Source: Aliirhizobium smilacinae | GTDB taxonomy: Bacteria; Pseudomonadota; Alphaproteobacteria; Rhizobiales; Rhizobiaceae | DNA: 64,000 bases | Assembly (NCBI RefSeq): GCF_006335145.1 | Contig: NZ_VDMN01000012.1 | Coordinates: forward strand, 1 to 64,000 | Direction of reading: 5' to 3' | Shown here: positions 52,960 to 62,451 of the stretch, piece by piece | Layout of the letters: every line of letters starts with the position of its first letter | Position numbering within the stretch: position 1 is the first letter of the stretch | Notes under the pieces: model-generated | Seen by the model: the letters and a program-made list of their open reading frames with translations, nothing else | Database searches by the model: none | What the model was told of the DNA's origin: nothing | Made by a program: the position numbers and the translations under genes

Positions 52960-54490
52960 GGGTGTGCTCCTGCGTCGAGGAAAGTGTATTTGGCTCGGCA
53001 TCGCCGACGGCGTGCGAGACGATGGTCTGCTCCGTCAACTCGTGTCGTTCCAGCTGAGCGGCGATGCGGCCGTTGCGCATGACGATGACCCGGTCCGACA
53101 GCCGGATGACCTCGGGAAGTTCCGAGGAAACGACGATGACAGACTTGCCTTCGGCGGCGAGGTTTTCGATCAGATGATAGATTTCGGATTTGGCGCCGAC
53201 ATCGATGCCGCGCGTCGGTTCGTCGAACAGCAGGATTTCAGACCCGGCGGCCAGCCAGCGGGCGATGATAGCCTTTTGCTGGTTGCCACCGCTGAACAGC
53301 TTGATCGGACGATCGATCTGGAACGGCCGCAGGTTGACCCGCTTCAGCAATGTCTCGGCGGTCGTGTTGACGGCCGAATGGCGAACGACGCCGACCTTTG
53401 CGAATTTCCGCAAGGACGGCAGCGCCATGTTCAGCGACACCGGGCGCATGGGGATGATGCCCTCGCGCTTGCGCTCTTCCGGCAACAGACCGATCCCGGC
53501 AGAGATGGCGGAGCGCGGGTTTGTCAGCTTCAGCGCACGGCCGTCGATGCTGATCTCGCCGGATCCGATCTTGTCGACGCCGGCCAGAAGACGCAGAAGC
53601 TCGGTACGACCGGAGCCGACCAGGCCGGCAATGCCGACGACTTCGCCGCGTCTTACAGTGAAGGAGACGTCGCGGACATGCGTGACCGCGGAGGAAAGGC
53701 CCCGCACCTCGACGCGAACGTCCTCCTTCACAAACGAATTGTGTTCTTCATGCATCAGCTCGCGGCCGACCATCATCGCGATCACGTCCGACTGGGCGGC
53801 AGTGCGCAGGTCGACTGTGCCAACCACATTGCCGTCACGCATGACGGTGCCCTGGTGGCAGATGCGAAAAACCTCGTCCATCTTGTGCGAGACATAGATG
53901 ATCGCCACGCCGGAGGCCGCCATCTTCTCGATGATGACCGCGAGGCTCTCGAATTCGGCCGGCGTCAGGCTCGACGTCGGTTCGTCCATTGCGACGATCT
54001 TGGCATTTTCAAGCAGGGCGCGGGCGATCTCGACGATCTGCCGCTGCGCCACCTTCAGGTTCTTGATCGGCGTCGAAGGATCGATCGACGGGTCGATCAT
54101 GGCAAGTGCAGCGGCCGCGCGCTTTTCCTGCTCGCGACGATTGACCAGCAAGCCGCCGGCAGTCTTCAGCGGATGGCCGAGAAACATGTTCTGCGCGACA
54201 GTCAGATTCGGGATCTGCTGCAGTTCCTGATGGATCATGGCGATGCCGGCGCGGCGGGCATCCTCGGGGTTCTTGAACGTGGCAAGCTTGCCATCGACGT
54301 AAAACTCGCCGCTGGTCTGGCGCGACACACCGGACAGAATGCGCAGCAGCGTCGATTTTCCGGCGCCGTTTTCGCCGAGAAGAGCGTGAACCTCACCGGG
54401 CTTTATGGAAAAGGTCGCGTCCGAAAGCGCCTTGACGCTTGGAAAGGTCTTGGTGATGCCCTCGAACTTGAGGCGAGCCGTTGTCGTCAT
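52952..54490 (-). CDS. rbsA: Ribose-type ABC transporter ATP-binding protein (two domains)
   Basis: A 512-residue double ATPase. The N-terminal half is canonical: Walker A GENGAGKST, LKVAQRQIVEIARAL, Walker B IVAMDEPTSSL. The C-terminal half has the degenerate Walker A usual for RbsA (GLVGSGRTE), with LFSGGNQQKAIIARWL and ILLFDEPTRGIDVGAK. It follows the binding-protein gene across a hairpin-containing 57-base gap. Confidence 0.93.
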   Translation of the reverse strand: MTTTARLKFEGITKTFPSVKALSDATFSIKPGEVHALLGENGAGKSTLLRILSGVSRQTSGEFYVDGKLATFKNPEDARRAGIAMIHQELQQIPNLTVAQNMFLGHPLKTAGGLLVNRREQEKRAAAALAMIDPSIDPSTPIKNLKVAQRQIVEIARALLENAKIVAMDEPTSSLTPAEFESLAVIIEKMAASGVAIIYVSHKMDEVFRICHQGTVMRDGNVVGTVDLRTAAQSDVIAMMVGRELMHEEHNSFVKEDVRVEVRGLSSAVTHVRDVSFTVRRGEVVGIAGLVGSGRTELLRLLAGVDKIGSGEISIDGRALKLTNPRSAISAGIGLLPEERKREGIIPMRPVSLNMALPSLRKFAKVGVVRHSAVNTTAETLLKRVNLRPFQIDRPIKLFSGGNQQKAIIARWLAAGSEILLFDEPTRGIDVGAKSEIYHLIENLAAEGKSVIVVSSELPEVIRLSDRVIVMRNGRIAAQLERHELTEQTIVSHAVGDAEPNTLSSTQEHTHV

Positions 54491-54512
54491 CTCGGTGCTT
54501 TCATCAAAGGAG

Positions 54513-54539
54513 GGAGCCGGTCTCGGGAGGACCGGCTCC
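54513..54539 (-). terminator. Intercistronic hairpin after the rbsB-like gene
   Basis: GGAGCCGGTC and GACCGGCTCC form a perfect 10-bp stem with a 7-base loop, 8 bases after the SBP stop. There is no T-run. It is likely an mRNA-stabilising element. Confidence 0.55.
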
Positions 54540-54547
54540 TGTTGCGA

Positions 54548-55609
54548 TTACTGCGCGGACGCAGCATCCTTCATCAGCACGGCGCGGATATCGACGCCGT
54601 CGCCCTTGTACTTGGCAAGGTTGTCCTTGGTGATCAGCGCCTGCGGCGTGGCAACGACTCGCGCCACCGTCTGGCCTGCGACGAGACGAAGAGCCGTTTC
54701 CATCGCCACTTCACCGGTCAGGATCGGGAAGCTGTCGACCGTACCGGTTAGCTCGCCGGCCTCGATCGACTTGTAGGCGTCGGAAATGCCATCCGTGCCG
54801 AACACGGCGACCTTGCCGAGCAGGCCAGCAGCCTTGACCGCCTCGATGACGCCGAGCGCCATGCCGTCATTGTTGCAATAGAAGCCGACGAGATCGGGGT
54901 TCTGCTGCAAAATGTTGGTGGCGGCATCGTAGGACTGCTGGCGATCCCAGTTACCCGGAACGCTGGCAACGACCTGGAACTTGGAGTTCTCGCCGATGGT
55001 GGACTTGAAGCCCGCCGTGCGCTGGACAGCGGCAAACACGCCGGCCTGGCCTTCGATGATGGCGACCTTGCCGCCTTCCGGACGGTTGTCGATGAACCAC
55101 TTGGCAACACGCACACCGTTATCGCGCTGGACGTTGCCGACATAGTGCTCGGCCTGCGGCACGACGGCATCGTTGACGTTGACGACGGGGATATTGGCTT
55201 CCTTGGCCTGCTCCATGACCGGCTGCAGGTTGGCGTCTGTCTGCGGCGACACGAGAATGACGTTGAAGCCGGTGGTGACCATGCCTTCGGCAATCGTCAG
55301 CTGACCCAACTGATCGCCTTCGCTCTGCGCTGCCTGATAAGCAACGGTCGCGCCGGCCTTCTTACCGAACTTCTCGTAACCTTCGCCGAGCGAACGCCAG
55401 TATTCGTTAGTGAGCGTCTTGGAAACGCCACCGGCGCGCGTACCCTCCGGAATTTTCGGAAACGCGCCGTACTTCGCCTCAAGCTGCGCCCAGTCAACCC
55501 GGTCCTTTTCGGTATCCGAGTTGAGCGGTGCAAGCTCCTGTGCAAAGGCCGCACTTGCCATCAGCGCCAGCGCCATGCCGGCAATTGCGGATTTCAGATG
55601 TCTGTTCAT
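54548..55609 (-). CDS. Ribose-type ABC transporter substrate-binding protein
   Basis: A 353-residue type I binding protein. Signal peptide MNRHLKSAIAGMALALMASA with cleavage near residue 23. The mature protein has an unusual N-terminal extension of about 40 residues (APLNSDTEKDRVDWAQLEAK, YGAFPKIPEG) before the typical fold begins. FNVILVSPQTDANLQPVMEQ, NVNDAVVP and YCNNDGMALGVIEAVKAAG are family motifs. The start at 55609 has GGGAGGATACC. It lies second in the operon, after the TIM-barrel isomerase. Ligand unknown: ribose, allose and other pentoses or polyols are candidates. Confidence 0.9.
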   Translation of the reverse strand: MNRHLKSAIAGMALALMASAAFAQELAPLNSDTEKDRVDWAQLEAKYGAFPKIPEGTRAGGVSKTLTNEYWRSLGEGYEKFGKKAGATVAYQAAQSEGDQLGQLTIAEGMVTTGFNVILVSPQTDANLQPVMEQAKEANIPVVNVNDAVVPQAEHYVGNVQRDNGVRVAKWFIDNRPEGGKVAIIEGQAGVFAAVQRTAGFKSTIGENSKFQVVASVPGNWDRQQSYDAATNILQQNPDLVGFYCNNDGMALGVIEAVKAAGLLGKVAVFGTDGISDAYKSIEAGELTGTVDSFPILTGEVAMETALRLVAGQTVARVVATPQALITKDNLAKYKGDGVDIRAVLMKDAASAQ

Positions 55610-55661
55610 GGTATCCTCCCAGGTGTGGTTGTTGGAATTGAAGATGTCTCTTGGAGCCTCT

Positions 55662-56651
55662 TCAAGCGACGTCGCCGAGCATTGCCTCCTGAATGATCGA
55701 CTGCGCGGTGACGGCATCCTGCTGATCGATTGCGCTACCCAGACGGTTGTCGCCTTCGAGACGATCGACAACCTTCAGCATGCGCTTGACGGTCTGGATA
55801 TTGACCTCGCATTCATGAACCGGATCGAGGCCGGTCATGTCGGGGAAGGTGTCAAAATAGATCGCACCATCGTAACCGTCGCGACGAATCTGACGCAGCA
55901 ATTCGATGGTCTGGATCGAGTGCACCGCACCGACCATCAGGCCGTCATCGCGCTTGGCATAGCCGTCATTGAGGTGCACGCCGAGCAGGCGGCTGTGGCG
56001 GGCGATCATGGCAGCGGCAAAAGCCGGCTGTTCGTCGGCATAGAGCACATGCGCGAAATCGAGCGTGACGCCAAGGTTGGCACATCCGGCTTCCTTGATG
56101 GCCAGAAGCGTGGTGGCGCAGTCCGGCATCAGGCTGTAGGAGCGCGGCTCGTTTGGCTTGTATTCTATCGAGATCAGGCAGTCGGCGTCGTGCTCGCAAA
56201 CTTCACGAATTCCGTCGATTTCGTGTTGCCACATGCGATCATAGTCCGCCTGGAAGGCGTAATCGAAACCGTCCTGGCCAAGCCAGATGGTCATCAGGTT
56301 GGACCCTGCCTCGCGGGCGGCATCGATGCCGGCCTTGGTCAGGTCGATCGCTTCACGGCGAACAGATTCGTCGGGATGCGTGAAGGCGCCGAGCTTGAAA
56401 GCCGGATTGGTGTAGTAGCGCATGGCAAAACCATTGATTGCCAAGCCCATATCTTCCAGCTTGCGCTTCAGTTCAGCCGGCTTTTCACCGACGTGATCGG
56501 GATAATTGAGGTCTAGATCCGTCAAGCCATCCACCTTAGCGGCACGCGCCGCCATCTGCAGGACCGTCGGCTTACCCTTCAGGTCCGGCCATTCGCTGGC
56601 AGGATTGGAAGCGAAGGAGTTGAGGCGGGTGGCAAAACGGAGGTTCGACAA
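55662..56651 (-). CDS. Sugar isomerase/epimerase, xylose-isomerase-like TIM barrel
   Basis: A 329-residue AP_endonuc_2-type TIM barrel. Likely metal-site motifs are LISIEYKPNEPR, LGVTLDFAHVLYADEQ, LLGVHLNDGYAKRDDGLMVG and AIYFDTFPDMTG. It is the first gene of the operon that continues with an SBP, RbsA, RbsC, RpiR and ribokinase. It would interconvert the imported sugar into a form the kinase accepts. No closer assignment is possible from sequence. The region upstream (56660-56740) is AT-rich and should contain the operon promoter. Confidence 0.85.
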   Translation of the reverse strand: MSNLRFATRLNSFASNPASEWPDLKGKPTVLQMAARAAKVDGLTDLDLNYPDHVGEKPAELKRKLEDMGLAINGFAMRYYTNPAFKLGAFTHPDESVRREAIDLTKAGIDAAREAGSNLMTIWLGQDGFDYAFQADYDRMWQHEIDGIREVCEHDADCLISIEYKPNEPRSYSLMPDCATTLLAIKEAGCANLGVTLDFAHVLYADEQPAFAAAMIARHSRLLGVHLNDGYAKRDDGLMVGAVHSIQTIELLRQIRRDGYDGAIYFDTFPDMTGLDPVHECEVNIQTVKRMLKVVDRLEGDNRLGSAIDQQDAVTAQSIIQEAMLGDVA

Positions 56652-56751
56652 TGTCTTCGGCCCTATCGAAAATGATCAGATGGCCAAACTTCACAAATTA
56701 ATCTCCACATGTAAAGTAAAATAGTTTTTGCATCGCAGCACACTGAGGCGA

Positions 56752-56797
56752 TACGTCCCCCGAACGGCGCCTTTTACGTCCCCCGAACGGCGCCTTT
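56752..56797. repeat. Two adjacent perfect copies of a 23-bp repeat
   Basis: A 23-bp unit beginning TACGTCCCCCGAACGGCG occurs at 56752-56774 and again at 56775-56797 with no spacer and no mismatch. It lies between the operon promoter and a hydrolase remnant. With only two contiguous copies it is not a CRISPR array. Confidence 0.8.
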
Positions 56798-56830
56798 GAT
56801 GCAATGCACGAAGTCTCTTGCTATCCGAGA

Positions 56831-57013
56831 GTTCAGCCAACGCTCATTACCAGGGGTGAATATGACAACCAGTCGACGTTCCCCAGAATTCATGAGGCGC
56901 TGGCCCAGAACCTGCCGGATGCGCGGACTGTCGTCGTTCAACGCGTTGGGCACAGCTGCAATCAGGATCAGTCTGAAGCCACAAACCACAATATTTCAGA
57001 ATTCTTGTCCGGG
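56831..57013 (+). pseudogene. Alpha/beta hydrolase C-terminal remnant
   Basis: About 61 codons match the end of an alpha/beta hydrolase fold: PTLITRGEYDNQSTFPRIHE, NLPDARTVVVQRVGHSCNQD and HNISEFLSG. The catalytic His (VGHS) and the acid region (GEYD) are visible, but the nucleophile elbow and everything before it are missing. The fragment starts just after the 23-bp tandem repeat, suggesting that a deletion or insertion ended there. The following 57014-57221 is AT-rich and holds no recognised gene. Confidence 0.6.
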
Positions 57014-57221
57014 CCGAAATCGACTCATGCGTCTGACATTGGAACGCAGCGGCACTTGTGCTCCTGATGGCAGGCAAAGCGCTGTGCGTGCGATTAAGGC
57101 CAATGACATCAGTCTATTCACCTCTTCTAACACCTTTTTTCCAAGCGACCTTCAACAGCAAATATATTCTAATTTTCTGATCGAATTTAGCGCATCGCAT
57201 CTCGGCTTCTGATTGCTACAG

Positions 57222-57241
57222 ACTAGAATGATCATTCTAGT
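57222..57241. promoter_or_regulatory. 20-bp perfect palindrome before the peptide-type ABC operon
   Basis: ACTAGAATGATCATTCTAGT is a perfect 20-bp inverted repeat centred 32 bases before the dppB start, directly downstream of an AT-rich promoter-like stretch (57150-57215). It is a strong operator candidate. The half-site TAGAAT resembles the Irr/Fur-type ICE half-sites at 20024 and 25837, but the spacing differs. Confidence 0.65.
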
Positions 57242-57263
57242 AATTCAGGTAAGTTGGTATCGG

Positions 57264-58232
57264 ATGGCGTTCTATATTTTAAGGCGATTGCTCAATGCCG
57301 TCCTCGTGATTTGGGCCGCCTTCACCATATCTTTCCTCCTCCTTTATCTGCTTCCAAGCGATCCGGTCTCGCTGATGTTGTCTTCGGATACGGGAGGTGG
57401 CGGTTCTGCGGTGGCGACTTCAGAGCAATACGCAATGCTCGCCAGCCGTTATGGACTGGATCGGCCTCCCCTTGAGCAATATGGATATCTGCTTGCAAAA
57501 GCGGCTGCGGGCGACCTCGGCATGTCGATGCAGTCCGGAAAGACGGTCATCACCCAGATCGGCGAGGCACTGCCGGAGACGCTCAAGCTGGCCGCGCTAA
57601 GCCTTGCGATTGCGCTGGTGATCGGCAGCACGCTAGCGCTTGTCGCAAGCTATAGGCAGGACGGCTATCTGCGCGCCATTCTTCTGGCCTTACCACCGAT
57701 ATCGATGGCCGTTCCGACATTCTGGATCGGGCTCGTGCTGCTCCAGATCTTCGCCTTCGAACTGCGGCTCGTGCCCTCGCTCGGCAACCGGGGGTTCTCC
57801 TCTCTGATCATGCCGGCTTTGACACTGGCGATACCGGCCGCCGCGACCATTGCCCAGACGCTTTCGAAAGGACTGGATGACGCCGCGTCCCAACCCTTCG
57901 TGCGCATGCTAAGGGCAAAAGGCGTACCACGCCGGACGATCTATCTTCGGCATATCCTCCACAATGCAAGCATACCCGCCCTCACCGTCGTCGGGCTGCT
58001 GGTCGGCAACATCTTCGCAGGCGCTGTCGTGACAGAGACGGTGTTTTCCCGGGTCGGCATAGGGAGGCTTCTGCAAAACGCCGTTGACGTTCAGGATATT
58101 CCGCTCGTCCAGGGTCTCGTCGTCCTGACGGCGGCAGCCTACGCAATCGTCAATCTTCTTGTCGACCTCATTTACCCGCTTATCGATCCGCGCATCAGGC
58201 GCGGTGTCGGTGCCGGCGGAGACGCGGCATGA
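57264..58232 (+). CDS. Peptide/opine/nickel-type ABC transporter permease (DppB family)
   Basis: A 322-residue permease with six membrane segments. The N-terminus AFYILRRLLNAVLVIWAAFT and the EAA loop RMLRAKGVPRRTIYLRHIL are DppB hallmarks, as is the long periplasmic loop after the first helix. I start it at 57264 because the longer frame would run through the operator palindrome. Its stop overlaps the next gene (ATGA). Confidence 0.9.
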   Translation: MAFYILRRLLNAVLVIWAAFTISFLLLYLLPSDPVSLMLSSDTGGGGSAVATSEQYAMLASRYGLDRPPLEQYGYLLAKAAAGDLGMSMQSGKTVITQIGEALPETLKLAALSLAIALVIGSTLALVASYRQDGYLRAILLALPPISMAVPTFWIGLVLLQIFAFELRLVPSLGNRGFSSLIMPALTLAIPAAATIAQTLSKGLDDAASQPFVRMLRAKGVPRRTIYLRHILHNASIPALTVVGLLVGNIFAGAVVTETVFSRVGIGRLLQNAVDVQDIPLVQGLVVLTAAAYAIVNLLVDLIYPLIDPRIRRGVGAGGDAA

Positions 58233-59131
58233 CCAACATCACCGAACCACATGTAGCGCCTGCGGACCATATAACCGGGCGCCCGAGGCCCGATGCCGGC
58301 AGCACGCCTTTTGTCCGTCGCTTTCCCATACTGCAAAACCTGCGACTAGGCCTCGCCATCGCGATCGTCATCCTGGTCGTCTCCTGGGCATTTTTCCCCA
58401 GCTTCTTCACCAGCACCGATCCGTTTGCAGGCGATGTTCTGACACGCCTGAAACCACCATCGGCGAGCCATTGGTTCGGAACGGACAATCTAGGCCGCGA
58501 TCTCTATGCGCGGGTCATATACGGAACGAGCCTGTCCCTCAAAGCGACTGTGATCGCGCTTGCGCTCGCCTTTGTGGCAAGCAGCATCATCGGGGTCGCG
58601 GCGGGTTATCTTGGCGGCATCGTGGACGAGATCATCATGCGCGTGATGGATGTCCTGCTGGCCATACCCAACCTGCTGATTTCGCTGATGCTGATCTCCG
58701 CCATAGGCTTCGGCACGATCAATATCGCCATCGCAGTCGGCATCGCTTCCATCGCCTCGTTTGCCAGAGTGATGCGAGCCGAAGTGCTTCGGGTCAGCAC
58801 ATCGCACTATGTCGAGGCTGCACGTTCCTACGGAGCCGGCTGGTTCGGAATATGCTTGCGGCACGTCTTTCCGCATGCAAGGGGGCCGGTCAGCGCATTG
58901 GTTGCGATCGAGTTCGGCTCGGCCATCCTGTCCATCTCCGCACTGAGTTTTCTCGGCTACGGCGCAGTACCCCCCACACCGGAATGGGGTAATCTGGTCG
59001 CGGAAGGCCGCAATTACCTGGCGACCGCCTGGTGGCTGACCAGCATTCCCGGCCTCGTGATCATCCTGACCGTGCTTGCCGTCAATGCGATCGGAAGACA
59101 GCTCAACCGCTCGCCGGAGGCATCGCGATAA
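58229..59131 (+). CDS. Peptide/opine/nickel-type ABC transporter permease (DppC family)
   Basis: A 300-residue permease. HWFGTDNLGRDLYARVIYGT is the strongly conserved DppC motif, and the EAA loop reads EAARSYGAGWFGICLRHVFP. It overlaps both its neighbours (ATGA before, TAATG after), so DppB, DppC and the ATPase are translationally coupled. Confidence 0.92.
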   Translation: MTNITEPHVAPADHITGRPRPDAGSTPFVRRFPILQNLRLGLAIAIVILVVSWAFFPSFFTSTDPFAGDVLTRLKPPSASHWFGTDNLGRDLYARVIYGTSLSLKATVIALALAFVASSIIGVAAGYLGGIVDEIIMRVMDVLLAIPNLLISLMLISAIGFGTINIAIAVGIASIASFARVMRAEVLRVSTSHYVEAARSYGAGWFGICLRHVFPHARGPVSALVAIEFGSAILSISALSFLGYGAVPPTPEWGNLVAEGRNYLATAWWLTSIPGLVIILTVLAVNAIGRQLNRSPEASR

Positions 59132-60822
59132 TGGCAACAGAACTTCTTGAAACGGCGACGACGCCCTTGCTGGAAATCACCGGACTGAATGTCATCTACC
59201 GTAGCGGCACGAAGACATTCCAGGCCGTTCGCAATCTCGACCTTTCCGTGAGAGGCGGCGAATTCGTCGCGATCGTCGGCCAGTCCGGGTCAGGCAAGTC
59301 AACGACCGCACATTCCATCATCGACATCTTGCCACACGGCACGAGCAGAAACGCAACCGCACTACGTTTCAACGGTCATGACCTGCTCGGGTATTCCGAA
59401 CGCGAGATGCAGAAAATTCGCGGCAAGGCGATCGGTTTTGTTCCGCAAGATCCGACTGTCTCCCTCGATCCGGTCAAGACGATCGGTTCGCAGATCGTCG
59501 AGGCTCTGGTCGCTCACGGCTTAGCGACTGGCACGGTTGCTGCCGACCGGGCGCTTTCGCTGCTTGATGAAGTCGGCATTGACCGGCCGCAGCAGCGGTT
59601 TGCGCAATACCCACACGAAATCTCCGGCGGCATGCGCCAGCGTGTCCTGATTGCCATCGCGCTCTCTTGCGGGCCGAGCCTGATCATCGCCGACGAACCG
59701 ACCTCCGGTCTCGATGTCACGGTTCAGAGAAAAGTGCTCGACCGCATCGAAAAGCTTACCCGCGAGCGGCAGACGGCGGTGCTGTTCATCACCCACGACC
59801 TGGGGATTGCGGCGGATCGGGCTGACCGGATCGTTGTGATGAACGAGGGTCGGATCGTTGAACAGGGCTCGGCGCTGGATATTACTCGTAGGCCGCAGGA
59901 AAACTACACCCGTGCGCTGCTGGCAGACATCCCGCCGCGTCCACGTATTGGTGCAGCGACCTCAAGCGGCACCCTGGTAGAAGCGGAAAAGCCTTTGATG
60001 GAGGCTAAAGCCTTGCATAAGCAATTCACCAGCGGCTGGTTCAGAAGGTCAGGCGGAATAAAGGCGGTCGATGATGTCAGCTTTGTTCTGGAGAAGGGGC
60101 GAACGCTGGCACTTGTCGGAGAGTCCGGCTCGGGAAAGACGACGACGGCGCGCATATTGGCCGGCCTGACCCGGCCCACCAGCGGCGAAATCCTGCTCGA
60201 CGGTAAATCTGTTCGCACACCGTCCGGCCGGTTGAAACCGGATTATCACCGGGACATCCAGTTCGTTTACCAGAATCCGTTTTCCAGTCTCGATCCCCGT
60301 TGGAAGATTGAAGACATCATCCGCGACCCGTTGAAGGTCAACAGGATCGGCGATGCGGCGTCCCAGAGGCAGCGTGTCGCTGAACTCGCCGAAGCCGTGT
60401 CGCTTCCGTCGAACCTGTTGCAAAGGCGCGCCGCAGAACTTTCCGGAGGACAGTTGCAACGCGTGGCAATCGCCCGCGCCCTAAGCCTCAGACCCAGGAT
60501 CCTGGTGCTTGATGAACCGACCTCCGCCCTCGATGTGACGGTACAGGCGCGCATTCTTTCGCTGCTTCAAGACGTTCAGCGAGAGTACGGTTTGTCATAT
60601 CTTTTCGTCACCCACGACCTCGCCGTCGTCAACGCGATTGCCGACAGGATCGTGGTGATGAAGTCGGGAAAAGTCGTCGAGAGCGGCACAAAGCAGGACG
60701 TGCTGGGCAACCCGCAGGCTGCCTACACACAGGAGCTGGTGGCAGCCATCCCCGGAAAGAAGCTGCAGCCGACAATAACAGCCACACACGCAGCAACAGC
60801 CGACCCGCTCTTGCCAGCCTGA
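59131..60822 (+). CDS. Peptide-type ABC transporter ATP-binding protein, fused DppD-DppF
   Basis: A 563-residue protein with two complete ATPase domains. The first has Walker A GQSGSGKST and SGGMRQRVLIAIAL; the second has GESGSGKTT, ELSGGQLQRVAIARAL and ILVLDEPTSALDVTVQARIL. In E. coli these are separate DppD and DppF. The fused form is common in rhizobia. The start at 59131 overlaps the permease stop. Confidence 0.92.
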   Translation: MATELLETATTPLLEITGLNVIYRSGTKTFQAVRNLDLSVRGGEFVAIVGQSGSGKSTTAHSIIDILPHGTSRNATALRFNGHDLLGYSEREMQKIRGKAIGFVPQDPTVSLDPVKTIGSQIVEALVAHGLATGTVAADRALSLLDEVGIDRPQQRFAQYPHEISGGMRQRVLIAIALSCGPSLIIADEPTSGLDVTVQRKVLDRIEKLTRERQTAVLFITHDLGIAADRADRIVVMNEGRIVEQGSALDITRRPQENYTRALLADIPPRPRIGAATSSGTLVEAEKPLMEAKALHKQFTSGWFRRSGGIKAVDDVSFVLEKGRTLALVGESGSGKTTTARILAGLTRPTSGEILLDGKSVRTPSGRLKPDYHRDIQFVYQNPFSSLDPRWKIEDIIRDPLKVNRIGDAASQRQRVAELAEAVSLPSNLLQRRAAELSGGQLQRVAIARALSLRPRILVLDEPTSALDVTVQARILSLLQDVQREYGLSYLFVTHDLAVVNAIADRIVVMKSGKVVESGTKQDVLGNPQAAYTQELVAAIPGKKLQPTITATHAATADPLLPA

Positions 60823-60850
60823 TCAATCAATACGACAACCGGAGAACACG

Positions 60851-62437
60851 ATGCATTTCCCCTTCAAGGTTTACGCTGCAGCAGGCGCGTTCACTCTTCT
60901 TTCAACGGCCTCGGCACTTGCTCAGACGCCGGTTTCCGGCGGCCAGCTCACCTATGGTCTGGCAAGCTTCCCGCCGTGCCTTGACCGTGTTCAGTCGAAC
61001 CCCAATCCCGCCGTTTTCCAGCAGGTGGTCGACAATCTTCTCGATCAGGATCCCCAGACCGGCAAGATCGTCCCCTATCTCGCCGAAAAATGGGAAGTCG
61101 CAGACGATGGCAGGACCTACACCTTCCATTTGCGCGACGGCGTGACATTCAGCAATGGCGAGGCACTGACGGCTCAGGTTGTAGCCGATAACTTCAACCT
61201 TTTGTGGAAAATGGGTAAGGAAGGCACTGCGATCACTGCCGCATCATTTCTGACCGGCTTCAAATCAGCAACCGCCACGGATGCAAAGACGGTCGTCATC
61301 GCCTTCGAACAGCCGAATGCCGGTTTCGAGCAGGCGACCACCGAAAAAGGCCTGGCAATTCTTGCTCCGGAGACGCTGAAGGCTGCACTGCCCGACCGTT
61401 GCTCGAAGGGCGTGATCGGCAGCGGCCCCTTCGTGATCTCCGATATTCAATACAACGAAAGCGTCATCCTCAAGCGCCGGGAAGACTACAAATGGGGATC
61501 GGTCAATTTCAAGCATGAGGGCCCGGCATATCTGGAAACGCTGACACTCCGATCCATTCCCGAGCGCTCCGTTCGTGTCGGTAGTTTCGTCAGCGGTGAA
61601 ATTCAGGCCTTCTTCGACGCAAGCACCGACGACCTGCCGAATGTCGAAGCTTCGGGCGCCGCCATCGTCTCGGGTACGAGCTCCGGCATTGCCGGCGTGC
61701 TGCTGGTCAATACGTCCGACCCGGCTTTGAGCGAAAGGCCTGTGCGTCAGGCGCTGCAGGTTGCCGTCAATCGGCAGGAAATTGTCGACGGACTGTTCGC
61801 CGGCCGCATCAAGCCGGCAACGGGAACGCTTTCCACCAACCATCCCGGTTACCTCGATCAGTCCAAGGACCTGACATTCGACCCGGCACGCGCCGAGAAA
61901 CTGCTCGACGAAGCGGGTTGGACAAAGGGCGCTGACGGCATTCGCGCAAAGGACGGCAAGAAGCTTTCTGTGAAGATCAACTATGCCGGCGCGTCCGAGC
62001 AGCCCATCTTCGAACTCATCCAGCAGCAGCTTCGCAAGGTCGGTATCGACGCAACACTGGTAGCACAGAGCAGCGCAGAGCAGATTGAGGCGCGCAAGGC
62101 CGGCAACTGGCAGCTCGACTGGCGGACATGGGGCCGCGCCGACGTCGACGCGCTTGCCTTTGTCTATTCCACGGTCCTTTCCCAGAACCGCGGCATGACG
62201 GCACGGCCGGAGCTTGACGCGAAACTGAAAGCGATTGCCGGTGAAGCAGACAGCGCGAAACGTAAGCAGCTGGCGGACGAGGCCCAGAAGGAAATTGTCG
62301 AGGAAGGATTGGGCCTGCCGATCCGCGAGGTGACGCTGCTCGTTCCGGTCGCCGAGACCGTCCACGGCTTCGGCCTGACCAACGACCCCTTCCGTCCGGT
62401 CTTCTACGATACCTGGGTCGACCAGCAGAACAACTGA
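60851..62437 (+). CDS. Peptide-type ABC transporter substrate-binding protein (DppA/SBP_bac_5 family)
   Basis: A 528-residue type II binding protein. Signal peptide FKVYAAAGAFTLLSTASALA, cleavage near residue 25, then LTYGLASFPPCLDRVQSNPN, YLAEKWEVADDGRTYTFHLR and DGVTFSNGEALTAQVVADNF. It is the last of the four transport genes, which is unusual because the binding protein normally comes first. Its position next to a flavin monooxygenase suggests a small organosulfur, amine or opine-like substrate rather than peptides. CCGGAGAACACG precedes the ATG. Confidence 0.91.
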   Translation: MHFPFKVYAAAGAFTLLSTASALAQTPVSGGQLTYGLASFPPCLDRVQSNPNPAVFQQVVDNLLDQDPQTGKIVPYLAEKWEVADDGRTYTFHLRDGVTFSNGEALTAQVVADNFNLLWKMGKEGTAITAASFLTGFKSATATDAKTVVIAFEQPNAGFEQATTEKGLAILAPETLKAALPDRCSKGVIGSGPFVISDIQYNESVILKRREDYKWGSVNFKHEGPAYLETLTLRSIPERSVRVGSFVSGEIQAFFDASTDDLPNVEASGAAIVSGTSSGIAGVLLVNTSDPALSERPVRQALQVAVNRQEIVDGLFAGRIKPATGTLSTNHPGYLDQSKDLTFDPARAEKLLDEAGWTKGADGIRAKDGKKLSVKINYAGASEQPIFELIQQQLRKVGIDATLVAQSSAEQIEARKAGNWQLDWRTWGRADVDALAFVYSTVLSQNRGMTARPELDAKLKAIAGEADSAKRKQLADEAQKEIVEEGLGLPIREVTLLVPVAETVHGFGLTNDPFRPVFYDTWVDQQNN

Positions 62438-62451
62438 TCACCACTTCAACG

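Noticed and set aside
56752..56797. CRISPR-like repeats
   Set aside because: Only two copies, directly adjacent with no spacer, and no cas genes nearby.
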